Shown here: positions 1-11,497 of the stretch, in pieces
How positions within the stretch are numbered: the stretch's first letter is position 1
Layout: each line of letters starts with the position of its first letter
NCBI RefSeq assembly: GCF_000165425.1
Contig: NW_001799011.1
Location: 373,933-437,932 of the forward strand
Length of the DNA stretch: 64,000 nt
Source of the DNA: Paramecium tetraurelia
Taxonomy: Eukaryota > Ciliophora > Oligohymenophorea > Peniculida > Parameciidae
Reading direction: 5' to 3'
Made by a program: the position numbers and the translations under genes
The notes under the pieces: model-generated
Seen by the model: the letters and a program-made list of their open reading frames with translations, nothing else
Told to the model about the DNA's origin: nothing
The model's database searches: none

Positions 1-49
1 TTAATGTAAAACTAACAATAAATAATTTTATATTAATATCAATTAAATA

Positions 50-438
50 ATGAAGAGGTAAAAGAAATCAACAACAGCAGTTGATATTTACTATTTGGAA
101 TGTCTCATTAACAGACTCATACGATCAAACACAAATAATTCCATTCATCCTCAAAATCTAAAACATCATGTCGAGACACAACTAAACCTTCCTAAAAGAA
201 CTACGTTACGTAAGTATGATAATGAATAAATTTAGATAAATATAAAAAAGTAGTAATTGAAAAAAAAATATAAGAAAGTTATTTATTTTAAAAGAAGAAA
301 TTGAACGTACATACAAGAACTTTCTATGAGGGCTAAAGCAGAAAATTAAATAAAATAAATATGGATGATTAAATAATATTAAATTAGAGAAGAAATTTAT
401 TAAGATAGATAAAAAATTAAATGATGTTTAATAGATAA
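50..438 (+). CDS. 5' part of an unrecognised gene, cut by the assembly gap
   Basis: An ATG at 50 opens a frame that stays open up to the run of N when TAA/TAG are read as Gln and one 26-nt intron (about 215-240, starting GTAAGTATGA and ending TTTAG) is removed. The product starts MKRQKKSTTAVDIYYLECL and is basic and Gln/Lys/Asn-rich. I recognise no domain. The plausible small intron and the absence of TGA are the only support. The gene runs into the gap and its 3' end is unknown. It need not be the same gene as the kinase-like one that emerges from the gap. Confidence 0.5.
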
Positions 439-1225
439 NNNNNNNNNNNNNNNNNNNNNNNNNNNNNNNNNNNNNNNNNNNNNNNNNNNNNNNNNNNNNN
501 NNNNNNNNNNNNNNNNNNNNNNNNNNNNNNNNNNNNNNNNNNNNNNNNNNNNNNNNNNNNNNNNNNNNNNNNNNNNNNNNNNNNNNNNNNNNNNNNNNNN
601 NNNNNNNNNNNNNNNNNNNNNNNNNNNNNNNNNNNNNNNNNNNNNNNNNNNNNNNNNNNNNNNNNNNNNNNNNNNNNNNNNNNNNNNNNNNNNNNNNNNN
701 NNNNNNNNNNNNNNNNNNNNNNNNNNNNNNNNNNNNNNNNNNNNNNNNNNNNNNNNNNNNNNNNNNNNNNNNNNNNNNNNNNNNNNNNNNNNNNNNNNNN
801 NNNNNNNNNNNNNNNNNNNNNNNNNNNNNNNNNNNNNNNNNNNNNNNNNNNNNNNNNNNNNNNNNNNNNNNNNNNNNNNNNNNNNNNNNNNNNNNNNNNN
901 NNNNNNNNNNNNNNNNNNNNNNNNNNNNNNNNNNNNNNNNNNNNNNNNNNNNNNNNNNNNNNNNNNNNNNNNNNNNNNNNNNNNNNNNNNNNNNNNNNNN
1001 NNNNNNNNNNNNNNNNNNNNNNNNNNNNNNNNNNNNNNNNNNNNNNNNNNNNNNNNNNNNNNNNNNNNNNNNNNNNNNNNNNNNNNNNNNNNNNNNNNNN
1101 NNNNNNNNNNNNNNNNNNNNNNNNNNNNNNNNNNNNNNNNNNNNNNNNNNNNNNNNNNNNNNNNNNNNNNNNNNNNNNNNNNNNNNNNNNNNNNNNNNNN
1201 NNNNNNNNNNNNNNNNNNNNNNNNN
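439..1225. other. Assembly gap (787 N)
   Basis: Unresolved bases. The gap probably hides the 3' end of the gene starting at 50 and the 5' end, including the N-lobe, of the SCYL2-like gene that continues on the right. Confidence 0.99.
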
Positions 1226-2755
1226 TATCTATGTGACTACAGAAGGAAAAGTCAAAGTAATTTTAGACTTCAAATTTAGATAGGAGGATTCATTTTCAGT
1301 TAACCCAACCCGATGGGGAATTCCATCAATGTGGATATAGATTTAATCCCTAAACCTTACGATAAATAATTATAACTATATCCAGATTTAGCATATATGG
1401 CACCAGAATTAACTTTGAATCCATCATTAGGATCGTATTAATCAGATATCTTTTCATTAGGATTGATGTAAATATTATATAAACTATCGTAGATTATCAG
1501 GTTTAATTAGGTTACAATTAACAGGAATGAAAGATTTGATTTTATTCCAGATATCACACATCACCTAATATTCATCTAGTTTTGAGTGCCTATTGCCATT
1601 TATATAAAAAAGCCCCTTTTTTTCTTAGATTCAAGATCAATCATTAAAAGACCTTATCATTAAGATGCTTAGTAAAGAATTAAGTTAAAGACCTGCGATT
1701 ATAGATATCTATCATCATGAATTCTTTTTAGACCCTTTGATTAGGTTGATGCATTCACTTAGATAATTTCAATAATTCGATGCTGAGTAGTAGGCTGCTT
1801 TACTCAAATAAATATCAAAAAGCATTTATAAAGTATATATTTGAAATATTTATGAGTTTGAAAGGTAAGTAATTGTGAAAAATATATTACCAAATATAAT
1901 GCCTTTGATAACGAATGAAAAATTGATGCAACACGTAATATTCATCGCTATTGATGTTTCTAAAATGCCTGATTAAGCAATTTAAGAGAAATATATTGGT
2001 TTGTGTTGGAATAATATTAAAAAGGTCTCTGGACTTCCAAGTATGCCTGCTCAAGCCCTTTATTGTTTGGTTTAAAATATCAAACAATTTTATGAGATAA
2101 AACTACCTGACAGTGAAATATAAGCACATCTAGTTCCACTGTATGTTAAATGTTTTGAATCTGACGTGGCAAAACTATAAGAAGTTGCTCTAAGTCAAAC
2201 CTAAATGATAATGGAAAAGATAGAATATTAATACACAAAAAATAAGGTATCTAAAATATTAAATTTAAGATTCTTCCTAGATTACTTCAATTATGCTTGG
2301 ATTCATCCAATAAGGAGGTTAATCTATTGGCATTATAAGTATTGAGCAAAACATAGCACATATTTGATAAAGTTTCTATTTCAGATAATATTTTACCAAC
2401 ATTAGAAAAGTTTAGAAAAATGACAGCCCCTACCAAAATTTAAGCATAATTACTTTTAGAAATCTATAAATCATTTTTATAACACCTAAACTACGAAGTA
2501 AATATTAGTAAAAAATTAGTAAATTGTAACAAGATTGCTTCCTTAATTGTTGCCTTATATAATTGAATTGAATATTGGGAAATCATTGATTTAGAAATAT
2601 TCAGAATTGCTCTAAAGTTTAATTTAGAAAATTGCAGTTGAGAGAATGTCATGTTTACCTGAGGATACAGATGAATAATAATAATAGTAGTAATAGTAAT
2701 AATAGTAATAATAATAGTAGTAATAGTAATAATAATAGTAACAATAATAATAGTA

Positions 2756-2843
<88 letters not shown>

Positions 2844-3471
2844 TAATAATAATCCTCATCATCAAGTTTATTTTTCTAAAGATAAAGTTCTTTGGAAAAA
2901 TCAAATCATTTTTAAAGTAGTGAATTGAATTTAGATCAACTTTAACCTGTTTCATAATAGTAAAATAAATCAAATAGCAGTCTTTCTCCTATTGTAACAG
3001 GCATACCTTAAAATGGAATAAATGAAATATCTTAATTAAATATTTAGCTGAATCCAATATAAATCGGGTAAGTTTAGTCATAAATATCCCCTTACCCTGC
3101 AAACTATCCTCCTTCTTCAATTGGAATACCATAATTTAATTATCAATAATAACCTTTAAACTTTGATTTTTAAATTCCATTTGAATAATCTATTCCTAAA
3201 TAGGCTAGTATTCAATCAACCATAAATTTATTTAATTAAGATGATATAAAATAGAAAGATTAATTAAGATAGGACTTCAATAATCCTGTCTAATCAAACA
3301 ATTAATTCATCAACTTTGATAATCCATTTCAACAAAATCAAGATCAACAACCAAAAGGAAATGCTAATAAATATAAAGAATTTGATAATATCAATATTTT
3401 AGATGAATAAGCTCCTTAAATATAATAACAACCATCACTAATTAATGACATGCAAGCATAATAATAATTTG

Positions 3472-3508
<37 letters not shown>

Positions 3509-3593
3509 GGAATAAATAAGTAATGTAAATTAGGAGAAATAAATGAGTATTAACATTAATTTTGATCCATTTTAGAACTGGGGGAAATTCTGA
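1226..3593 (+). CDS. SCYL2-like pseudokinase (SCY1 family), 5' end missing
   Basis: SCY1-like proteins are catalytically weak kinase-fold proteins with HEAT repeats. SCYL2 (CVAK104) acts on clathrin-coated vesicles. The visible part starts in the kinase C-lobe (IYVTTEGKVK, then PDLAYMAPELTLNP and SDIFSLGLM in place of the usual DFG and APE-helix F region). It continues through helical HEAT-like sequence that follows SCYL2 (for example QKYSELLQSLIQKIAVERM before the linker) and ends in a Gln/Asn/Pro-rich tail with several NPF-like motifs. Introns of about 23 nt are visible at the start. The tail holds a 59-residue pure polyglutamine run (2676-2852) and a second of 12 (3474-3509), coded almost only by TAA/TAG. 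The stop is TGA at 3591-3593 after the ending QNWGKF. Clathrin or EH-domain binding by the tail is inferred from the motifs. The N-lobe lies in the gap. Confidence 0.8.
2676..2852 (+). repeat. (TAA/TAG)n tract coding polyglutamine
   Basis: 59 consecutive Gln codons in the frame of the SCYL2-like gene, nearly all TAA with scattered TAG and two CAA. The same microsatellite could be read as poly-Asn (AAT) or poly-Ile (ATA) in other frames. The Gln frame is chosen because it joins coding sequence on both sides (LPEDTDE before, SSSSSLFFQ after) without a TGA. Confidence 0.9.
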
Positions 3594-3658
3594 TTGTAAT
3601 TTAATAATAAATACAATAATATATAATTTATTATTAAATTAACAAATAATAATTATTT

Positions 3659-4953
3659 TCATATTAAAGTGTGTTTTGTCACTTCATGGAAGGCCTTGGC
3701 TACATACTTGATATTACTGTCATTCAATCCAGCAATAGAGATACCTCCATTACTCAACAAATAAATATGATATTTCTCCACCAGCTCCTTTATTTACTAA
3801 GGTCCAATTCCCTATTAAAATTTATATATATATATACAGTTAATGAGTACATTCCAAATTATTTGGAGATGTAAGACCAATCATGAGGGGAACCCAAGTC
3901 ATTTAAGGCCTTTATAAAGCTTACTCTCATATTTTTAATTCTTTGTGCCATTATTCTTACTTCACCTAACCATAATTGATATATTTCTGGGTTGTTAAGT
4001 ATAGTTTCTGCAATTCGAGCTCCATGAACAGGGGGACAAGACCAAAGAGATCTAGCAATCAAATTAAGCTATGAGACAACGATTTGCTTCTCTTTTTCAT
4101 TGGAACAAACTAAACTTAGGCATCCTGTTCTCTAACCAGACAACCCCATGTTTTTATCAAATGACTGGCCTAATATGATGGGAACTCCTGCTTCTGTAAA
4201 TAATCTAATGGCTTAAGCATCTTTTTCAAGATCTCCGCTAGTAAAGCCCTAGTAAGTCATATCAAAGAAAGGCAAAATTTATTTTTTCTTAGTTAAATCT
4301 AATATTTGTTTCCATTAGAACAACTCAAGATCACATCCGGTTGGGTTATGGGAACAAGCATGTAGTAATACTATGGATCCATTGGGAGCAGAATACAAAT
4401 CTTCCGATAGCCCTTAGAAATCAACTTGTCTGGTATTTGGATCAAAGTAGCGATACTCCTGGGACTTCAATCCTGCCATCTAAGCTATGATTGGATGTAT
4501 ATTTTTTGTAGGATTGGGGACATAAACTTTTGTTCCAGAAGGGGCGAACTTATTTAAAAATTCGAACCCTAGCCTAACAGCTCCTGTTCCACTTAGTACT
4601 TAACAACCTGCTATGTTTTTACTATTTTGTGTATAGTAAGCCTCCCCGTATCCAACCTTTATGGCTGCCTCAATGAACGACTAAAGGCCTTCTATAGGGG
4701 GATATTCGTTATCTAATTTTTTTTCTCTAACAATTCGTAGAGCCTAGGTGTTGAATAATAATGTTACTTATTTAACAGATTCTAGAACAACAGGGTTTCC
4801 ATTGTTATCCCTATAAGTATTGACTCCTAGATTGACCTTTTAGGGAGAATTATCAGCTTCATATTAGGCGACTATTCCAGAAATTGGGTCTAATTATCCA
4901 AGAGGGACAGAAGACCATAAAGAAAAGTTCCTTACAACTTTGAGACACTGCAT
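3659..4953 (-). CDS. Aspartate aminotransferase, probably mitochondrial
   Basis: PLP enzyme that interconverts aspartate + 2-oxoglutarate and oxaloacetate + glutamate. It would serve the malate-aspartate shuttle if mitochondrial. The 422-residue product follows class I aspartate aminotransferases end to end: [14 protein letters not shown] and [15 protein letters not shown] at the N-terminus, [21 protein letters not shown], the PLP lysine in [15 protein letters not shown], the arginine-rich [17 protein letters not shown] segment, and QFGMYSLTGIGP and GGISIAGLN at the C-terminus. The N-terminus, [15 protein letters not shown], has the basic/hydroxylated look of a mitochondrial presequence. One 26-nt intron (GTATATAT...TTTTAATAG) lies between the T and G of SLTGIGP. 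Stop is TGA. It lies tail to tail with the SCYL2-like gene, 65 bp apart. Confidence 0.93.
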
Positions 4954-5604
4954 GTGTAAATAATAATGAGATATTTAATATCTTTTAAAATTTAAACTCA
5001 GTTCACTATATCTAGGGGGTATGATGTATGATAATTTTCTATATACAGAAACTTATTTGAAATATTAATAATTTTTTACTTCTTTATTTCAATTAAAATT
5101 ATCTATAATTTAATTATACTTTAAATTTATCTGATTTACCCAGAGAGTTAGGACATAAGTGCTACTAGAAAAATCAAGCTGTTCAACATTTAAATATTAC
5201 GATTATACTCTGGATTTTCAAATCTGTTTTTGATTTAAAATATTATCTAATATTTATCTATAATTAAATAATAATATAAATTATAAAACTAAAAAATAAT
5301 AATGTTAGGTATTATAATTTTAAAGTGAATGGAGCTATCAGCTAGTAAGATAACAATAATATTATCAAAATTATATCTCTTAGCCATATAAAATAGAAAA
5401 TATTGCTGTTTTATAAAGAGTGCATTATATCCTACGTTTTCACTAAAATAATTCTAATAGCTATTTTAAACCTTGCATTAGAAGGATAACCAATTAAAAC
5501 CATTTTTTTGCTATAGACATATTACCCTTGAACAAGGAGGCCAAAAAGAAAATTATTTTTTTATATATGACTTAATTATATTAACAAAATAAAATTATTG
5601 ATCT
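4954..5604. other. About 650 bp with no supported gene
   Basis: Very AT-rich, with many in-frame TGA on both strands. It lies between the start of the aminotransferase gene and the remains of the V-ATPase gene and should include the aminotransferase promoter. I see no recognisable coding motif or repeat. Confidence 0.5.
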
Positions 5605-6856
5605 TAGTGTTTTGAGGTTGATAATGGCTATCTGAAGCTATAATAAAAGGACTAAGAGCTAGTTAAGCTTAATATTAATAAAGGAAGAATTGCGCTTTTA
5701 TTCCAGGATTGAAATAATTTTTAGTAGAAACTGGCTATTAAGCATTAAAAAATGTGAAATTAGAATTGATTATAAGCTGCAAACCCTTAAATGCCAACTT
5801 CAAAATTGAGATAGAGATTGAAAACACAATTAGCAGACGAATTCGAGTATATAGAAGTATAATTCACGGGAACTCTTACTAAGTAGTTATTCCTTTTAAG
5901 GTATGAAATAGAAAGGTAATAATAGGTGTCGTTTTATGATTAATAATTTAGTAAATATAATAGAGGGATTGAAGAATAAAATTGATAAAGAGATTCTTCT
6001 AAGCAATATTGATCTATTGGGTTGGTTTCCTGAGATGAAAAATATCAAGGTACTAGAGGGAGATGATTCTAGCAGTTACACAGAGATGTTTTGATTGATA
6101 TACAATTGGAGTGTATTTTATGAAAATTTTTGAGGAATCTATTGGAAATTTGCATGAGAATAGGACATTAATTGATATTCAGAATTTGTTTAGGGAAATG
6201 AAAACAGAATAGAATAAATAACTTTGGTTAGGAGATTTTTACTCTTTTTGTGAATCTGAAGTATGGAAAGGGAATATTATAATAGTTGATGCCAACCTAT
6301 TAAGAGGCATTATTAGAATTATTATAATTTGAAGCATATTTTAAAACAGTGCAAGTGATTTATAATTCAATTTGGAATAGAGATCTGAATACGGCTGCTA
6401 AGATTATTACAACAACAACAAAATATTTATGTCTTACAATAGGCAATTTGAGCCCTGATTGTGAGAAGTTATATTTTTATTCAAAGTCCTTGGATGCTCT
6501 AAGAGAAGCAGTAAAAGGTTGTGATAATTATAGAAATCTATTGAAGGATGAGCCTTATTCTTTAAAAAAAGAGGAGTTTAATGTTTGAACTAAGTATTAT
6601 ACAAATATTAAATTAGAACCCTTGATGATATTATGTATGAAGATGGATGCAGAAGATATGCCCTTGCTTTTGATGGATAGAGATCATATGGAGTATTTTA
6701 CTGTATAATTTCAAGGTTTTTTATACATATTTGAAATTGAAGGAATAGGAAATCAGAATTATTATCTGGTTAGCTGAAATGATATCTAGAAGGTTAGCCA
6801 AAAACCATCCTGGTTGGAAAACAATATTTATTCCATTTAGCCATTTAGGAAAATGA
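5605..6856 (+). pseudogene. Decayed copy of V-type ATPase subunit d (V0 d)
   Basis: Subunit d links the V0 ring to the central stalk of the proton pump. Fragments in all three forward frames match the family in order: FEVDNGYL, then EAIIKGLRASQAQY, LADEFEYIEVQFTGTLTK, MINNLVNIIEGLKNKIDKE with LLGWFPEM, a segment like the family's TLYKAYLESFYKFC, the stretch AAKIITTTTKYLCLTIGNL with LDALREAVKGCDNYRNLL, and the C-terminal VFYTYLKLKEQEIRIIIWLAEM ending in KTIFIPF. The frame changes at least four times where no GT...AG intron of usual size fits. An example is one base missing between NGYL and EAII near 5632. In-frame TGAs occur and no start ATG precedes FEVDNGY. I read it as a recently silenced paralogue, as is common after whole-genome duplication in Paramecium. 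Assembly errors could cause one shift but hardly all. Confidence 0.8.
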
Positions 6857-7057
6857 GGAGTTAAATATTTTATATATATTATAATATATATAAAGGGTAT
6901 TTGATGAATAAAGGCATTGTGTATTAAATAGCATCATTTCTATATTCTGATTAAACAATTTATAAAAGATTCAAGGTAAATTAACAGATAGAGTGTGAAT
7001 TTACACGTGTATTTAGGGATCGTAAAATTATTCTAGAATATTTATTGATTTTTATTA

Positions 7058-9884
7058 ATGATAAAATACTTACTCCTTTGCCTTTTAGCTATCATTGCCA
7101 ATGGAGCCGTATTGGGAATTGATTTCGGATCTGAATTTATCAAGGCAGTTTTGATAAGTCCAGGCAAATCTTTCACAATCATTGAGAATACTACAAGCAA
7201 ACGTAAAACAGAAAATGCTGTATGATCAATTATCTATGCTTAAGATTGCATTCTATAACAAGGAGCGATTGTATGAGAGTGATGGTGTTTCTAAGAAATC
7301 CAAATCACCTAAGAATACATTTACATTCTTAAACAAATTTTTAGGAGCATTAGCAAATGACCAAAAATTAGTAGAAATTTCTAAATAGTCCTATGAAGAT
7401 TTTAAAATAGAGATTGAAGAGGTAAAGATGCAAATCAAATAATTTTAGAGAGAAGGAACATTTGCCTTTGAAGTTGATGGTGTAGAGGTAGAAGGAAAGG
7501 ATACTATGATTGTAAAGGTTGAGGAATTAGCAGGAATGGTTCTTAAATTTATTGCAAAGTTGGTAGATTTCAACCATCAAATCTAAATTAAAGATGTTGT
7601 ATTGACAGTACCAAGTGAATGGAACATAAGTTAGAGATCGTAATTTAATATTAAATATTTTGTATAGAGCTTTAAAATCAGCCGCTTAATTAGCAGAATT
7701 GGAAGTTTTGGGAATCATTAATGAAAATACAGCTGCTGCTTTGTATTATGCCCTTGAACGTTAAGATGAAAATAAACACACCGCTTTGTTTTATAACATA
7801 GGTTCATACAATATTTAAGTGTCTTTGGTGGAATTCTAGGCCATTGATGCTCAAAAGAAAAAGATTGAAACCTTAAAAGTTCTAGCTGATTATTCTATCT
7901 CTAATGCAGGTGGATAATCTTTAGATCTCTTACTAGCAAATCATTTTGCAAGGGAATTCGATAATCAACCATCTAGAAAAGGAAAGAAGTCAATATTTAC
8001 AAATTCAAAAGCAATGAATAAATTATTGAAGGCATCTAATAAATATAAGGAGATTTTATCAGCAAATAAAGAGACTTAAGTTTATCTGGAAGGTTTGATT
8101 GATGGAGAAGATTATACAACATCAATTTAGAGATCAACATTTGAATCCTTATTTGAAGATAGACTCTAATAATTAACTGAACCAATTAACTACGTCTTAG
8201 AAAAATCCAACAAAACTAAAGAGGATATCAATATTGTTGAATTAATAGGTGGAGGCATCAGAGTTCCTAAAATCTAATAGGTGTTAGCTAATTACTTTGG
8301 AAGTGTAGAAGTTGGAACACATTTAAATGGAGATGAATCTATGGCATTTGGTGCTGCATTCCATGCTGCTAATCTGTCCCATTCATTCAAAGTTAGACCA
8401 GTTTAATTGACTGATGGCTTCAGTTTCAGTAGTTCAATTGAGATTAAAGGAGTGAATGATGATGATTATCACAAGGAATTCTCTTTGTTTGGATACAAGA
8501 AGAAGTATGGAAGTACTCGTTCTTTAGAATTCACATATGATAAGAATTTAGTATTAGATATCTATGTGGAAAAAGACGGTTAAAAATCTAAATTAATGTC
8601 ATATCATTTAAATAATATTACTAATGCCACAGAACTCAATTTCAGTAAGCCAGAAATCTCTCTTACTTTTAAATCTACTTCAAATGAATTTATTAAATTA
8701 GAGAGTGCTGAAATGAAAGTTGAAGAAATCAAACTAATTGAAATTAAACCTAACATTACTGCTACTAATACAACATCTTCATAAGAGAATGCTAAATCTT
8801 CAAATAAAACTGAATCTAAAGAAAATGAATCAAGTGAAGAAGGTGATCTATCTGAAGAAACAGAAAAGCAAATTGATGAACCTCAATAAACAGAAGTACC
8901 ATAAAAAACAGAAGAACCTGTCATTGAAGAACCAAAATTTAAAAAATAAAAAATTATTCACACTTTCGCCATTAATTACACAACTACTCATCATGTTGTC
9001 TTAGGATTAAATCAATAAGAGATTGACGACTCAAAAAAAATTATTAAATAGTTCGAAACTGCTGAAGAAAATAGCAGAAAACTAAGCGAAATTAAAAATA
9101 AATTGGAATCTCTTATATATACAGTCAGAGAAGTCAAAGATGCTGAATATTTCTAAAAAGCATCAACTGAAACAGAAAGAACTGAAATCTTAAAGACAAT
9201 AGAAGAACATGCTGAATATCTTGATAGTGATGAGGCATGGACAGCTGACTTTGAAAAATTCAACACCAAATACACTTAATTGAATAATTTGTAATTCTTA
9301 TTTCTTATTAGTTAGATTAAAACCAATTTAAGTCAGATTGGATGAGGCTAAGGCTAGACCATAAGCTATAAATGAAACAGTGACAAAGTTGAAAGATTTC
9401 CATAAGAAGGCAAACGCTCTTAATTCAACAATGCCTTGGATTCCTGAAGAGAAAAAAGCAAAATTCTTAGGACATCTTACAAATACTACAGATTGGTTGA
9501 GATCCAAAGTAGAAGAATAAGAAAAGACAGAATTGCATTAAGATCCAGTATTCTTGATTGAAGATTTGAAGAAAAAAGTAGATAAAGTGAGTGAAGAATA
9601 CACAAAATTAAAAGCTATTCCTAAACCAAAAAAAGTATATATTTCATTTAATATTTAAGACTCAAGAAGAAAAGGATGAAGAGAAAAAGAAGAAGGAAGA
9701 AAAGAAACAATAAAGCAAAAAAGGATCTGAATCAGACTCAAAAAAAGAAGAAAGCTAAGAACAATCTAATTAAGAAGATGAAAAAGAACAACCATAGAAT
9801 TAACAACAATAAGAAGACAACTTCTAAGATCAACAGGAAAATCAGACCTAAGGAGATGAAGATCAAAAAATTGAGGATTTGTGA
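7058..9884 (+). CDS. ER HSP70-family chaperone, HYOU1/GRP170-like
   Basis: Large HSP70s of the HYOU1/Lhs1 type work in the ER lumen as nucleotide exchange factors and holdases for BiP. The 907-residue product has a signal peptide (MIKYLLLCLLAIIANGAVLG), the first ATP motif LGIDFGSEFIKAVLI, TVPSEWN, NENTAAALYYAL, IELIGGGIRVPKIQ-like sequence, and the GDESMAFGAAFHAA loop. After these come a beta domain, an acidic Glu/Lys/Gln linker and a long alpha-helical C-terminal region ending in IEDL. Four introns were placed: 7220-7244 (25 nt, AAG acceptor), a 28-nt and a 25-nt intron (both TAG), and 9635-9659 (25 nt, AAG). Without the last one the protein would end soon after PKPKK. With it, an open acidic tail of about 70 residues follows. 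The terminal IEDL may be an ER retrieval signal (inference). Confidence 0.9.
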
Positions 9885-10554
9885 TATAGATAATTCAAAT
9901 ATATTATAAATTATTATAAATGGTGTAAATCAAATAAAAAAATATTTCTATGATTTAAAAATCATTATAAATAAATATATTTATCAAGATTTGCGGCAGC
10001 ATTTACTTCAATTATCTGAATGTAGGAGTATTTTAAAAAGTATAACAATCTGTTTTAAAGAATTTCCTTTAGAATTCAACTAAATTTAGATCTAAATTAT
10101 GAAGCAAATATTCCATTTGATCTAATATTTTGATCACTATAAAAATAATAAATAAGACACTTAAAAAACTAATATGAGCAAAATGATTTGTATCAAAAAG
10201 ATTCCTTATATCTAATTGATTTTAACCTTTTCGAATATTATTCTAAATCCTAGATGTGAAAGTATTTTTCGTATAATTTCTGATTATTTTTTATTGATTT
10301 AATTTAACTTTAGTATCAAATTATTCATCCAAAAAGTGTTTTGAATGATATTTCAAATTCTTCGAATAAAATCATATTCTTAATTTGGGAATATTTTATT
10401 TTTATTCTATTTATAAATTTCAAAATGAAATTTTTATATGTTTATATTAATTCAAAGATCTTAAAAAGATAAAAAAGGAAATTCAAATAATTTCTTTCAA
10501 GACCAAAATTATAGAATTAAATTTAATAAATAATAAATAAATTACAAAGTCAAT
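9885..10554. other. About 670 bp with no supported gene
   Basis: AT-rich, low-complexity sequence between two convergent genes. Short open stretches exist on both strands, but none has coding-like composition or a recognisable motif. Confidence 0.5.
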
Positions 10555-11103
10555 TCAAAATAATTTCTTGTTATTTTTTTTGCAAGAATTAATTAATTTT
10601 TATTTTACACTTAAACCCTTTTTGGTCTTTTAGTGTTAAGAGTAAATTTACTATTATTTAAATGGTTTCTATTTTATTGTTTCAATTTCAGTTTGTTCCG
10701 TATACAACCTTTTAATTTTTTTAGTCGTCTTTTCTTGAGAATAATATCTATCTTTGTTAAGTTGTAAATTTAGATATTAGTCATTATAATTATCAAGAAT
10801 TTAATAAAATGAGATTGGGTTTTCTGCATTTATTTCTGAGTCAGTTGATTATTTTATCCTTTGGGTTAATTTCCTTAAATGTGAAGAGCTTGATGAACTT
10901 GTAGTGGACTTATACCTATCTGAGGTATCTTCATAAAGAATTAAAGGTCTAGGTGTTCTATGATTTTTTTCATCATCTCCAAAAACGAACTTCTGGGAGT
11001 TTAAAATTGAATATAAAGATGATGACTCCCCCTTAGATTAGGATTTCAAGAAAATTCTAAGTTTGAAGTTATTTGAGTTAGAGGCGTTGTTACACACTTT
11101 CAT
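10555..11103 (-). CDS. Hypothetical protein, 182 residues
   Basis: An uninterrupted frame of 183 codons (TAA/TAG as Gln) from ATG at 11101-11103 to TGA at 10555-10557, without introns. The start MKVCNNASNSNNFKLRIFL is the first ATG of the frame. An upstream ATG about 30 bp away leads at once to a TGA. The protein is polar, with a Ser run (STTSSSSSSHL), then Lys/Gln-rich and probably helical sequence, and no membrane segment. I recognise no family. The balanced amino-acid mix, as opposed to the poly-Ile/Asn of intergenic DNA, is the main reason to call it coding. Confidence 0.55.
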
Positions 11104-11497
11104 AGATAGATTATTAATAAAAACTTCATTTAATTATTCAGCGCTTTTTTCTCTGCAAATTACGTAATCAATATCAGTTTTTATTATGAATATCTAGCAG
11201 CAAATGTAAATGCTCGATGTTATCAAGAACTCCGTATTCATAAATATTTCATAAGTAGATTAGATGATTATATATAGTATATAATTTTAGATAGTGATGT
11301 TGCTCTTAGTGAAATAGTGATATATACTTGTAAGTAGTAAAAGGTATCACTTTGATTAGGAGTTGATAAACATTTATTATAATAATTTATTATAAATATA
11401 GAAATTAAGAGAAAGAGAAAAGAAAGTGAATATTAAATTAATAAATACGATAATTATTTACTATAAATTTACATAGTTAGTTACATTTCTATTTAAC
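11104..11497. other. About 390 bp intergenic
   Basis: AT-rich spacer between the small orphan gene and the 3' end of the NEMF-like gene. No coding or RNA feature recognised. Confidence 0.5.

Noticed and set aside
2632-2928. Poly-Asn, poly-Leu and poly-Ile reading frames over the ATT repeat (also at 30669-30947 and 36434-36670)
   Set aside because: They are other-frame readings of microsatellites. The flanking conserved coding frame reads the repeats as Gln in SCYL2-like, CSPP1-like and HUWE1-like genes.
7182-7388. Separate short gene within the HSP70-like gene
   Set aside because: The frame is simply exon 2 of the chaperone read upstream across the 25-nt intron. Removing the intron joins KTENA to IAFYNKERLYES as expected for the family.
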